From Entomortierella parvispora (taxonomy: Eukaryota; Mortierellomycota; Mortierellomycetes; Mortierellales; Mortierellaceae): a stretch of 64,000 nt of DNA. The notes beneath the pieces are model-generated. The model made no database searches. It saw only the letters and a list, made by a program, of their open reading frames with translations, and was not told the DNA's origin. Shown in pieces: positions 53,676 through 64,000 of this stretch (its first letter is position 1; each line of letters opens with the position of its first letter). The translations under genes and the position numbers were made by a program. The stretch covers positions 1,488,001 through 1,552,000 of the forward strand of contig OY752149.1 of NCBI GenBank assembly GCA_963573315.1. The letters are read 5' to 3'.

Positions 53676-55448
53676 ATGAACAAGGGATTGCTAGGACTAG
53701 GACTGGTCGCATATGGAGACTCGGACTCGGAAGGATCAGACTCTGAGGCCACTCCCAGCCTAAAGACCAACGTGCAGGAATCAGGTACCCTTCATCACAG
53801 TGGCAAAAGACGAACATCCATGGGGCAATCAATGAAGAACAAACCATCCTCAATTAGTGTTCTCCCACTTTCTTTGTTGTAGAGATAGTCTCCACATCAG
53901 AAACGGGATCAATACCGACCACGGACAAGGTATGGCGCGAGATAGTGGTCTGATCACCAGTTACAGTAACGAGGAGCGGAGAGCAGTGACTAAACCTACC
54001 ACGATTGCCTTTGGAACATTAGGATGCAGGTATTGCAGGAACGACAATCGACGAGACGAAAACCGGAATAGAAGGATCACTAATCATCATTATACCGAAA
54101 AACCCCCCACTAGTATCCGACAGACCTCAGCCTCAGGATACGATATCTACACGATCATTGATTGCCAGTGCGCGACCTTCAGCTAATGATTCCCTCGGCA
54201 AGATTGCTGTCACCAACTCACTCAAGCAGGGCATTACCACAGCTTCAGCAACATTGGACCAAGAGATGCCCCATAGAGAGGACCGGTCTCCTTCAGGAAC
54301 GCCATTGCCAGCAGATCATAGTGCTGCAGCCGACGTGATGAACACTCCGACAACAGGCATGAGCCCAAAGGCTATGCAAACCACTCGTTTGTCGATTGAT
54401 GAGGAGCGGGAAGAGGCCACTACAGAGAGGGAGCAACATGCAGCTCATACCAATCGCTCCGCTTTGATGAGATCTTTACTTCGGCCAAAACCGATCCCAG
54501 GGGTTGAAAACTTTGGAATTCCTTCAGAACCCGAAGGCGAAGTGGATCCTGACGTCCAGGTACTGGAGAAAAACAAGAAATGCCTCGTCTGTTTTAATGT
54601 TATGTATTGCATCAGTACTCAATTGACATTCGTTTTCTGCACGGACATTGAATATGCTCTGCTTATTTGTAGACCAAAATTGAAGGATTTCGGAAAGTAA
54701 AAGAGCAGCGCGGGATCCATTTCAATCAATCGCTCATGAAGAACAAGAACTTCAGGAATCCGCACATCTATACCAGTTTGGTCGAGTTTGTCGCTTTGAA
54801 CGAGTTTGGAACCAATTTTGAAAAGTCGGAATTTTTTGATTTTGAGGGTTATGGTCCGGAATCTTATGCGACCGGTCTTGGTAAGGAAAAAATGTCTCCT
54901 GGGCTCAAAGGCTGTTGTCCTCCCGCGCCCATTCTATACAGCACGTTTTTCTCCTCGGAGTCGAATCCTCAACTCCCACAGCCCAATTGCCACAATATGG
55001 AGACGTCATATGTTCCACAACCAGCGCCCCTTCTTGATGTCTGTGTTTTGTTTGCCAAGAAAACCATAGCTGCTCTCACATCTGCGATCGGACGCTAGGC
55101 TCTGAGCGGGTCTCTGCACAGCGAATGCTCATCTAACATTCCACGTTTTCTGTGTGTCCGTCATCCCCAAAAATCATAGCCGAAGCTCAAAAGTTGGCGG
55201 CAGAGCGATTAGCCCAGCAGCAGCAGAACTTTGCAAGATCACATCTGCAGTTTGTTCCAGGCCAGACCGCGGTCGCAGGAGGAGGCGCTCCTGGCTTGAT
55301 CCCAAGAGTTTCACAAGTTTCCTCGGCTGGATCCTCAGCCTCCTCAACCTTGGCCGCGCCTGCGGGAGGGCAGCAACGTGGAGGGCGAAGGAGCAAGTGG
55401 GATGCGCAAGCGCCGGATGATCCTAATACCAAACGCGCTCGTCATTAA
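53676..55448 (+). CDS. SAP30BP: SAP30BP/HCNGP-like splicing and transcription co-factor
   Basis: Five exons: 53676-53784, 53883-53929, 54023-54559, 54673-54880, 55180-55448; 389 residues. The N-terminus LVAYGDSDSEGSDSE matches the AVYAEDSEPESD start of SAP30BP. A long Ser/Thr-rich region follows. The HCNGP domain is clear: GIPSEPEGEVDPDVQTKIEG, GIHFNQSLMKNKNFRNPHIY and LNEFGTNFEKSEFFDFEGYG. The C-terminal RRSKWDAQAP resembles the KRKSKWDSAIP motif of the family. SAP30BP is associated with RNA splicing and with SAP30 corepressor in animals. Intron 2's acceptor was chosen because ATTAG-GATGC alone keeps phase 0; nearby GCAG acceptors would shift the frame. Confidence 0.88.
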
Positions 55449-57511
55449 GACTAATAAACCCCTTTTGACACATGGACAAACAGCCACAAAAACGGCCAGC
55501 GGGAATGAGGAAAAGGAGGAGCAGTCAATTGCGTAGGCTAGCACAGTATTGTACCGTAGATCGAGCGCTTACAAAGAAGTTGTCATCTCTAAGGTAACGA
55601 TCGGCCATTTTTTTTTCTGAACACGTATTTCACGTTGCACGGGCCAGCGGATGAATCCCAGAGACGATTCATGCGACGTCCATGAACGGGAGTTGATCGA
55701 GCCTTGGACGCGATCTAGATCCGGGGTTTCATTCTTTGTGTTATTTCAGTCTTGAATGGCGAGGGGGGGATGATCGAGGTCCTCTTGTGCAAATGAAACC
55801 CCTGCTGTGGGAGAATGAAGGAGGAGGAAAGAGAAGGGGGAAGAGCCGAGGAGAGAAAGGGAGGGGCACAGTGCGCTGCGCTGGGTGAGGGTGGGCTGGG
55901 TCGACGGTGTGTGGACAATTGGTTCGAGGGCATTCGATGCCCCATCCCACCCGATCTCGTCCCATCCCGAGAGCAAGGATAGGAGAGGTTTTTCATTTCG
56001 TGCTCCACCAACAGGGTGTTTTCTGTGGGTGTAAAAATAACGACGGAGGGAGGGGCAGTAAGCATTTGTGAATGAGGTGGGTTTTCTACTTCCACCAGCC
56101 TTGTTCCACTCCTCGAATGCCGGTGTGTTGCATAGATCAAGCCGCAACGCTGGTGTCCCCTGCACATGTTGGCATTAACCACAAGCGCACTGGGCACCTT
56201 TTTTTCGGTGGAAAAGGTGCAAATTGCTCAGGCACCTCTTTCTTGACAACTGGACATTGAGGATGACCTTTCCGAGCTAGCAATAAAGTCCGGAAGCGGG
56301 ATCAAAGGGAACAATGAAAAAGACAAGAAACCGAAAAAAGGATCCGCATCCATGCAATCTATTTTGGGGGCCTCACAGCTCCGGCCTGTTTTGCCAACTT
56401 GTGCGACCATGGATGGAACACAGAGAGAGAGAGGGTGCTTTGCTCGTGAACAAAGTCAAGAAACTAAAGATATGGTATCATCGTCGTTCTCAGCCGCCTA
56501 TTCATTCCACCCTGCGTGCAATTCAATTCAGTCAGCGACGCGTTGCTATCGCGCTTCCAGGACAGAGTGGGCGAATTGAGTTGAACCGCCTCATATTTCG
56601 TTTTTTTTATTGTCCGTGGTCGACTCTTGAGGGCATGAGCAGAGGAGAGGAGGCGGGGCGGGGGGTCGACTCTCTTCTTCTTCCTCTCTTCCTCTCTTCC
56701 ACGCGCGACACCTCTTGCCTCTTGCTTACTCATTCACTCGCTCGCTCTTTCTCTCATTCATTCATTCATTCATTCACTCACTCACTCACTCATTCATTTG
56801 CTCACTCATTCACGTCTTCTCTCCCCTTGATTTTTTTTTTTTTTTTTTTTATATCTCGTTTTGTTCTCGATCTGGTATTGTTTGCTACAGCAGGATCCAG
56901 ACATCGCTTACACGTTCCCTGGTCCCTGGTCCAGTCCCTCCTTCGATCGCCTGTATGCTTTTATCCCTGACCCTGACGGCCGCATCCCCTGACCCTCCTT
57001 CTCCTCCTCTCCTCCCCTTTCCTCTTTTACTTCTTTTACTTTCTTCCGGCTCTGGTTCTGCAGAGATATAAAGGCATCGACATCTCCCCGCTTGTGCATC
57101 TGCAATCTGCAATCTGTGCTGCATTCCGCCGTTCAATTCTTCTTGCCTATCCATTCCTGCCTATCTCTCTCGCTCGCTCGCTCGCTCTCATTCGCACTTT
57201 TTACGCGTCCACTATCGTCCTGCGTCTTCTCTTCCCCCTTTTAAACCAGAATAATAAGGAAGAAAGAGGCCCCGGAAGCTGGTCCCGAACTCACTCCTTG
57301 CTCTCTTCTCCTGATCGTTGTTCTTTTGATTCCCCTTCGAGTTTTTTTTTCTTTGTCTTTTTTGTTTTTGTTCTCTCCTCTTTCTGTTGGGTGTGTCCCC
57401 CTCTCCTCTTCCGTCCGTCTCATTTTACCCGATACATCGACTTTGTACAGTATCAGTATATTGACCATTGTATATATATAAAAAAAAAGAAATCCGGCTC
57501 TTTTCTCTACC
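55449..57511. promoter_or_regulatory. 2 kb upstream region of the SKT5-like gene
   Basis: No supported gene in 2 kb. The first half is complex sequence; the second half becomes strongly C/T-rich on the plus strand. It carries a (CATT)n/(CACT)n microsatellite at about 56755-56812, a 20-base poly-T at 56831-56850 and a CTCG repeat around 57170-57187. The last 250 bases before the ATG are likely a long 5' leader. Open frames over 200 residues on plus are translations of these repeats. Confidence 0.6.
56755..56812. repeat. (CATT)n/(CACT)n tetranucleotide repeat
   Basis: Tandem CATT units grading into CACT and back, about 700 bp before the SKT5-like start codon; a 20-base poly-T follows at 56831. 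Confidence 0.92.
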
Positions 57512-60500
57512 ATGTTATCAACCACCGATCGTCCTCTGCCTCAGCCCGAGGAGTGCCAAGTCTCCTCTCCGACTCCTGAAATCAGTTGCGCAACATCAGC
57601 GACCATGCCGGTTGAAGCAGCGGTTGCCACAGGAACAGCCATGTCCGCCACACTCTTCTTGGCCAACCAGAAGCACAAGCACGACATGGAGGCCACGACG
57701 ACACGTATTGAATGCGAGTATGCCGAGGAGAGCGATTCCATCTCTGATGCTTCCGCCGTCAGCACTGCCCAGGACAGCCACGATCGGGTCCAAGAAGAGA
57801 CGCACATGGCCTCCATTTCTTCCCTTTCTTCTTCTTCCTCTTCTTCCTCCTCCTCCTCTTCTTGTTTGCCCTCTCCTGTCCATTGTCCGTCTTTTTCTTC
57901 TTCTTCCGCGTCCTCAACTACACCTACACCTACACTTGCACCTACACCTACACTTGCACCTACACCTACACCTATACCACATCCCCCCACAATGGACATC
58001 TCCCCCTCCTCCTTACTGCCACCGGTGGTCACTGATCAAGACAGCCATGACGCTCTCCCACAGGAGAATTCCCAACTGCCAGAGCTCGAAATCGACCTGC
58101 AAGAAATTTCATTCACCATGATGGATAGAAGCATTGCTGTGGACGCGTCTCGCGATGGTTCCACAGAGAGCGATCCAACTGATCATCAACATCAACCGCA
58201 GCAATGTAACAAGGGCGAATCGCAGCCACAACCCCAACAGGAACAACAACCGTTGCATCAAGACCACCATCGGAATCTTGAAGACGTGTCAACAACCAGC
58301 GCAACATACCATCACAATCCCCATCGCCGTCCACAGCCCTCATACCGACACAGCCAACCTCCTCCTCAACAACCAGGACATGCCTTTTATTATCCTCCTC
58401 CCTCTGCTGCAAAATCGAGTCAGCCAATGCCCATGGACCCTTCTGGTATGTTCATCCATCAGCGATGACCGTTGTCCAAACGGCTGGTTTACAGTCATCA
58501 ACGACGTCTCTTTTGATCTTCACTATTTAACGCCTGTATTTTTCCTCCACTCCTTACCCCCTGTCCCCTATGACGCTCTCCTATCCCACAGAAACGATGC
58601 ACTCTAACGGTCCCTCAGGAACGAGCAACCGTCGCAATCGGGGTTATCGCCGATCTTGGTCTCCAAACGATGTCCTGCATTCGTCTACTGGAAGTCCCGT
58701 GGGTTATCAACACACGCATGGGTACATGACCCCTCCTCGACAGCTCTCGGACGGAAACCCGTCGAATTCGTCCTCTTCTTCCAATTCAAGACAGTCCTCC
58801 GTAGCGACCTCAATCTCTCTGCTGACGGACGCGGCCATCCTAGCCAAATACCGCGAGTCGGCCAACAAGACCAACGATGCCTCAACCCAGATTTCGTTCG
58901 CAAAGTACCTCCTGGAGATTGGAGAGTCGAGCAGCGAATTCGAAGCCTCCACTCGTCTGTCCATCTCTACCCCTCCACCTTCCCGCCCTTCTTCGGCCAC
59001 GGGGTCGTCTGAGCGGCGGCCTTCCTCCTCCCTGTCGGATAGCAGCACCAACGGCGGCAATAACAGCCCACCCCCGGGTTCAACAGCCGGTCCTGGTGAT
59101 GCAGGTCATGCAGTAACCGCAATTACTGCAGCCGTTGCTGCATCACCTCCTCCCTTGACACCGGTGCCGTCGCCATCGTCTCCAGTGTTGGCAGAGAATA
59201 CGGAGAAGGCTGGCAAGAGGCAATTGACCATTGAAGCCATGTACTGGATCGATCGGCTGGCCAAGGAGGGGCACCCCGAGGCTCAGTTCATCAAGGGCTC
59301 TTGGTACGAAGATGGATTGTATCTTTGCAAGAAGAGCGCTGATAAGGCCTTCCGTTGGTACCAGTCTTCTTCCAAGGGTGAATACAGTCCAGCCCATTAC
59401 AAGGTCGGGTACTATTGCGAAAAACGCAAGGACCACAACAAAGCTGTTATGCTTTACAAGAAAGCGGCGGCCAACAATGATGTCCCTGCAAGTCATGTAA
59501 GAAACACGCTCTTTATTTTATTTTTTTTTTTTTTTTTGCTAGGCGGACTTTTTTTTTTTTTTTTTTTTTTCATTTCATTTCTAACGATTTCCTTTCGTTC
59601 TTTTTTTATGATGATCCCATCCTTGTTTGATTAGCGCCTGGCCATGGTCTACTTTTACGGCGAGTTGGGCCAGCAAAAGAACATGAAGGCTGGACTTCAA
59701 TATCTGAAGCGTGCGGCCATGTTGGCGACCGAGTCTGCTCCCATGGCACCCTATGTCCTGGGTCTGATCCTAGCACGCGAGTACGATCATTTGAACCAGA
59801 CTCAGCAGAAACAACACTCAAAGGCGAAAAAGAACAAGCAAAAGAGGCCGCCCCTCAACATTCCAGACGACATTGCGTTCCCAGATGATAGCGAGGCACT
59901 CCTCTGGTTTCGCCGCGCGGCCGAGCTTGGTTATGGCCCCGCCAATTACAAGTTGGGCTATTGTCACGAATACGGCGCCCTAGGCTGCCCCATTGACCCC
60001 TTCTTGTCTGTCCAGCATTACGAGCGCGCCACTTGGAGTCCCATCAAGGAGCATCATCGGCGGTACAGCATGGGTCCTGGCGCGGACGATGAGATCCCCC
60101 AGGATCTGGCCATGGACGGCTCCGATAGCAGTTATGGTGGACGTGGAGAGGCCGAGATGGCTTTGAGTGGTTGGTACTTGAGTGGGGCCGAGGGTTACTT
60201 CCCCGCGAACGATGTCTTGGCTTTCCATTATGGATCCAAGGCCGCGTCCAAGGGGTTGGCTAAGGCCCAATACGCAGTAGGTTATTACCACGAGGTCGGC
60301 GTCTCCGTTCCGGCAGACATGGACAAGGCCTTGGAATTCTACACATTGGCCGCCGCCCAGGGAAACAAGGATGCATTGGACCGACTGCAGCTGCACAAAA
60401 ACGAGATGGCAGCAAAGACCACAGAGCCTGCACAGGGCTTGAAGGAGGAAGGGGCCGCCTCCCTTGCTGCGAGCAAGAAGCAAAAGAAGCGTCAGAGTAC

Positions 60501-60528
60501 TGATAAGCAGGGATGCTCCATCATGTAA
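57512..60528 (+). CDS. SKT5: SKT5/CHS4-like chitin synthase activator with Sel1 repeats
   Basis: Exons 57512-58445, 58592-59496 and 59635-60528; 910 residues. A disordered Ser/Pro/Gln/Thr-rich N-terminal half contains a 12-residue Ser run and a minisatellite-encoded Thr-Pro-Thr-Leu-Ala-Pro array. From about residue 540 Sel1-like (TPR-related) repeats appear: AMYWIDRLAKEGHPEAQFIK, FRWYQSSSKGEYSPAHYKVG, AVMLYKKAAANNDVPASHRL, ALLWFRRAAELGYGPANYKL and ALEFYTLAAAQGNKDAL. The C-terminus QGCSIM is a CaaX box predicted to be farnesylated, as in yeast Skt5/Chs4. Those proteins recruit and activate class IV chitin synthase (Chs3) at bud neck and septa. Intron 2 contains two long poly-T runs. Several Skt5-like paralogues are common in fungi, so the exact orthology is open. 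Confidence 0.88.
57917..57978. repeat. Coding minisatellite (Thr-Pro-Thr-Leu-Ala-Pro)
   Basis: In-frame tandem CCTACA/CTTGCA units in SKT5 exon 1. The array is preceded by TCT/TCC serine codon runs around 57818-57864. Confidence 0.9.
59515..59576. repeat. Paired poly-T runs within SKT5 intron 2
   Basis: Two poly-T stretches of roughly 20 bases flank GCTAGGCGGAC, inside the 138 bp intron whose functional acceptor (TTAG) is at 59634. Confidence 0.85.
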
Positions 60529-60889
60529 AAAAAAAAAAAGGATGATAACGTACACTCTTTCCGATACCATAGCCATTTTTTCAAAACTACAGTATAATAA
60601 TAATAATACCCTTTGTCAGTACAAGATCATCATTGCATTGTGAAAGGCGCGATATTGGGTATTCATGGCACCCCCCTCGTATCCATCTTGTAGATCCGGG
60701 TACCAAGGGGTAAGGAGCCCACATCTGTGGCCTTTACCTGGGGCCGATCTCGAAAAACCACACCTCCCCCGAGATCTTTGCATCTCTCTACCAATCTTAG
60801 GGTCCAACAATGCACCAGTCTGCCTCATTATCTTGGGGTATAATGCAGTTTTATTATATAGAAAAAAACAAATGGAGCAGCCTGCGCGA
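60529..60889. other. Convergent 3' region SKT5 / Sos7-like gene
   Basis: 361 bp between two stop codons, with poly-A just after the SKT5 stop and AATAATAATA near 60596. No gene seen. Confidence 0.6.
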
Positions 60890-62648
60890 TCATGGGTGAG
60901 CCTTCATGATCCTATCTAGGGTTTCTGTGATCAAGAACGAAATGTCGTTTCTCGTCTTTGCAATCTGAATCACGTCCTTCACATCACAGCCCGCGTTCTC
61001 AATAGTGACCGACAACATTCGCCCACTTTGAGGATGGAGTCGGATCAAAAACTGGGTCAAGATTGCTTTCCGTTGACTACCGCTCTTCTTTGACTGATCC
61101 GGTTTGGTCGAGTTTTTTCCAGACGTTAATCCAGGGACCGTCTGAACAGTGGCCGATCCAGGGGTGATTCTATACTTCAACATTAATGAACTGGATTCGT
61201 TCAAGAATTGAATCGACTCGAGTCCCACTCCATCTTGGTACCGTTTTGTGATCTCAAGACACTCCTTGTAAGCTGCCTCGATTTCAGGTTGCCGGAACGC
61301 GCTCATCTTGACAGCTTCCTTGGCTCGCGCCTCAGTCTGGATCCGTTGAGCTGCAAGCTTTTGGTTTTTCTCTTGAAGCTGACTCTCCTGCCATTTCAGA
61401 TCTTGGATATTTGAAGTCACCTCGTCCTTTTCTTGATGAACTTGGTGAAGTTCGCGTGTCTAGAAGAAGGAGGGTGGACAGGAAAAAGAAAGTCAGAATA
61501 CACAATCAACATGTAAAGCCAAACTCCAGAAACGAGCCGATAAAGTAGTAAAAAAAGAGCTATCGCTTACCAAGTTCTCCAGAACATTTTGCGAATCATT
61601 TATAGTCATTCCCTAATCAACACCAAACAATGTGAACAATGTCAGATTCAACTCTTGTGATAGGTCAACGGGTATTCGCACACTGTTACATCTTACCATG
61701 TATTTGTCCTCCAACGTTTTCAGCTCTGCCAGTTCTGCTTCCTGTTTGCAAAAAAGTTATAATCAAGAAAATGTAAATAATCAGAAAGCAAGGCCCACAT
61801 CAAGTACAATTCACTGCCTTCGAGGTTACCATCTCTTGCATCTCATGAAGCATCCTGGTCATCTGGACATGATCCTTTCCCATGCCGTCGTAGTCTATGA
61901 TAAACGAATAAATGAAGTATTGCCGTTGAGCATATGTTTCACCCTTTTTTGTTTTAGACGTTGCAAGAAGATAGCTTTCTTACCTTGATAAACAAGACCC
62001 ACAACATCGTTTAGCTCTCCAGAAAAGTTGGCAATCTCCAGTTCCAGCTCTTCAAGATACCGCCTGTGCTCGTCGTTTCTGGTAGCTGTTGAAAAAAAAA
62101 AAATAGTTGAAAAATAAAGGGAATATCAGTCGTGAGTGCTAGATTCTTGAAAAAACAGATGCAACAACATCGCAGTCCATTCCACTATGACATGACGTGA
62201 CATACATAGCTCCTGAATATCAGCATTTGTGAGGGCCATGGGTTCATCTGCCAAAAGTTGCTTCAAAAACTTTTCCTTGGTGGCGTGTTCGAGATAGTTG
62301 AACCGATATTTTTCGAACAGTTCCTGAGAAAGAAAAGAAAGTGGTGAATTTCAGCATCCAGTTTTTGCCATGAAACCGTTCCTTTTCTTGCAAGTTGATT
62401 TCCTTTTGGCCCTTACTTGGTAGTAGAGCTGATCGCTTTGCTGCTGTGTCAGGGCAATGGCTGCTCCTCCGGCCTGAGCCTCCAGTTTGCTGAGTTTATT
62501 GTTCTCCAGGAACTGGTTGTGTAGTCCATGGAGATATAGCTGCATCGTCCGGTATTCTTCCTTGAGTCTATAGGCGTAATATGTAGAGAGGGGGTCCCTT
62601 GTCAGCTGAATGAATATAGTCCATTGAGGAAGTAGCGGGGAAGGTCTT

Positions 62649-62699
<51 letters not shown>

Positions 62700-62824
62700 A
62701 TCCAGTCCAACAGCCTGGCAGCATGCACACACACATACTCATTGTTCCTCTCTGTGGCCCTTCTGGTCTCTTCCGGATTGAGAGCGGACCATGGCGCGGC
62801 TGTGGTCCTTGCATGCGAGTCCAT
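60890..62824 (-). CDS. Kinetochore protein Sos7/Kre28-like
   Basis: Eight exons: 62824-62739, 62567-62417, 62323-62206, 62085-61984, 61894-61815, 61741-61697, 61612-61571, 61459-60890; 397 residues. The diagnostic block ELFEKYRFNYLEHATKEKFL resembles the conserved coiled-coil start of fission yeast Sos7 (ELFxKLRFxYLEQxTKEKFL), the partner of Spc7/KNL1 at the outer kinetochore; Kre28 is the budding yeast counterpart and ZWINT the proposed animal analogue. Coiled coil continues through several very short exons (ELNDVVGLVYQ, ELAELKTLEDKYM, TRELHQVHQEKDEVT). The C-terminal 120 residues look like a compact RWD-like domain (SLMLKYRITPG..., FLIRLHPQSGRMLSVTIENA, ISFLITETLDRIM). All exons join in frame. 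Orthology rests on one motif plus architecture. Confidence 0.75.
62650..62699. repeat. Poly-A followed by (GA)n in an intron
   Basis: About 20 A then about 15 GA units within intron 1 of the Sos7-like gene (poly-T/CT on its sense strand). Confidence 0.92.
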
Positions 62825-63044
62825 GAGTGTGTCCTGGATTGAGTCGAGATGGAAAGAAAGAGAGCGAGCGCGTGCAACAAAGGTGAACACAACGCGCTTC
62901 AAAAGGGGGACAGACGGGCAGAAAAGGACAAGCCACAGCCACAGATTGGTGGCGTCTCTTTTTAGTCTTTCTTTCTGTGTTCTTTTCTCTGTTCCCTTCC
63001 TTCTTTCTTTCTAGTCCTTCCTTGTCTCTTCGTTTTAAGGACCC
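62825..63044. promoter_or_regulatory. Bidirectional promoter Sos7-like / rhodanese gene
   Basis: Only 220 bp separate divergent start codons. The plus-strand side ends in a CT-rich leader directly before the rhodanese ATG. Confidence 0.5.
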
Positions 63045-63994
63045 ATGACCAACACAACCGACGCCCGATGGGTTGCCAGGAAGCGAGCTCAGAACCGCAT
63101 GGTCCAAGAAAGGCGAACAGACATCCATTCATGGACCTGCTGTGACCTGAGCCTCACCGAGGCGTCGTCCATGTACCGCCATGTCGCCGACGTCCATGCA
63201 GACGTACTGGATCAGCAAACACACATTGAGCTTCAGAAACAGTCTGCACGCTATTTGGAGAAGCAAGAGCGACAGGTCATGGTGGATGCACAATTCAGAG
63301 CTCGCCGAGCTGAAAAATATGCCAGTGACCCTATCAGCATGGATTGTTCTTGCGACCCAACCCAAGGAACAGTCATCCTGTTCTATGCCTATCTTCCCAT
63401 CCCTGATCCTTCCGCGCTGGCGGTGCAACATCGAGCTTGGTCACAGGACCTTGACCTCTGTGGCAAAGTAAAGCTTGCGCACGAGGGTATCAATGCCACC
63501 CTTGCTGGCTCGGTCGCATCCATCACTCAATACATTGACCATATTTCGGACCTACCAGAGCTAGAGTCCCTTCAGCTCTCCCGTCATTCATCCTCTGACT
63601 CATCAAGACCGGGATCCTTGAACAAGAGGCGATACAACTTCTTTAAGCCTACGCCGGGATGTATACATGTCTTTGGTGCAACAATGTCGATCAAAGTGGT
63701 GGACGAGATTTGTCCACTGGGTGCTCCCGAGATGAGTGTCTTCCAGGACCCAATGAACAGGACGGGCAAACTTCCCCCGGCAGACTTTCATGCGAAATTG
63801 AAAGAGCTGCAACATCAAGAAGATGTGGTGGTCCTGGACGTGCGAAACTACTACGAGTCATCAATTGGTCATTTCCTAGGCGCCGTCATGCCTCCTATCC
63901 GAAAGTTTTCCTCATTTCGAGACTATGTCGATCGTAACAGGGACCAATTTGCGGGGAAAACAATCCTATCCTATTGTACAGGAGGAATCCGCTG
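63045..63994 (+). CDS. Rhodanese-domain protein of the TrhO/TSTD2 family, 5' part
   Basis: The first exon runs from the ATG at 63045 to 63994, where CGC TG|GTAAGG gives a donor at the window edge; the rest is missing. An N-terminal CC...H...H segment (WTCCDLSLTEASSMYRHVAD then VH) may be a degenerate zinc finger. The TrhO-type N-terminal domain shows VILFYAYLPIPDPSAL and GKVKLAHEGINATLAG (compare VAHEGINGTLSG). The rhodanese domain follows with VVVLDVRNYYESSIGHFLGA and the active-site loop YCTGGIR, catalytic Cys present. A Ser-rich insertion sits before RYNFFKPTPG. Bacterial TrhO makes 5-hydroxyuridine at tRNA position 34; the eukaryotic TSTD2 branch has no settled function. Confidence 0.87.
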
Positions 63995-64000
63995 GTAAGG

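Noticed and set aside
56314..57579. Plus-strand frames of 118-218 residues upstream of SKT5
   Set aside because: They translate C/T tracts, CATT repeats and poly-T; no start context or domain; the real SKT5 frame begins at 57512.
1..64000. Secondary-metabolite cluster, prophage or mobile element
   Set aside because: No synthase, transposase, integrase or reverse transcriptase motif was found in any frame; the genes are dispersed housekeeping functions.

Overview
The window is nuclear DNA from a filamentous fungus. About 26 protein-coding genes sit on both strands, nearly all broken by short GT-AG introns of about 60-180 bp. Gene ends are close together, promoters are pyrimidine-rich with tetranucleotide microsatellites, and there is one tRNA gene. 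No operons, CRISPR arrays, prophage or recognisable transposons were seen. Fungal-specific genes (SKT5-like chitin synthase activator, NAK1/KIC1-type kinase, Sos7/Kre28-type kinetochore protein) occur beside genes more typical of animals or early-diverging fungi (EED, a RHAMM/HMMR-like protein, PB1-containing NBR1, Abitram, PRKRIP1, a cysteine-type RNA triphosphatase domain, a Frizzled-like 7TM receptor). I infer an early-diverging fungus, probably Mortierellomycotina. This rests on gene content only.

Layout. 1-5 kb: 3' end of an RNA 5'-triphosphatase-like phosphatase, an unknown Ser-rich protein, a secreted GPI-type Cys-rich protein, ribosomal protein L11. 5-18.6 kb: cyclin K/Ctk2-like cyclin, NAK1 kinase, Abitram, a mitochondrial RRM-like protein, an M14 carboxypeptidase, a Rab GTPase. 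18.6-28 kb: a long intergenic stretch, a Frizzled-like receptor, then IWS1, EED and PRKRIP1 in tandem on the minus strand. 28-41 kb: RHAMM-like coiled coil, tRNA-Asn, CSN5, glycogen branching enzyme, NBR1. 41-55 kb: PRP22 helicase, tryptophanyl-tRNA synthetase, eIF3h, RRS1, GPI8, SAP30BP/HCNGP. 55-64 kb: a 2 kb leader region, SKT5-like protein, Sos7-like protein, and the 5' part of a rhodanese/TrhO-family gene.

How the genes relate. Most are housekeeping genes: transcription elongation (cyclin K-like, IWS1), splicing (PRP22, PRKRIP1, SAP30BP), translation (RPL11, WRS1, eIF3h, RRS1, tRNA-Asn), ubiquitin-like and autophagy control (CSN5, NBR1), cell wall and polarity (SKT5, NAK1, GPI8). I see no biosynthetic cluster. 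Gene models were built by hand: splice junctions were chosen so that the frame is kept and family motifs are continuous, and joined exons were checked to be a multiple of three.

The points most worth a second look are the EED homologue (implying PRC2), the RHAMM-like protein, the animal-type RNA triphosphatase fold, full-architecture NBR1 with a C-terminal LIR-like motif, and a recurrent RTCACGTG element upstream of at least seven genes.
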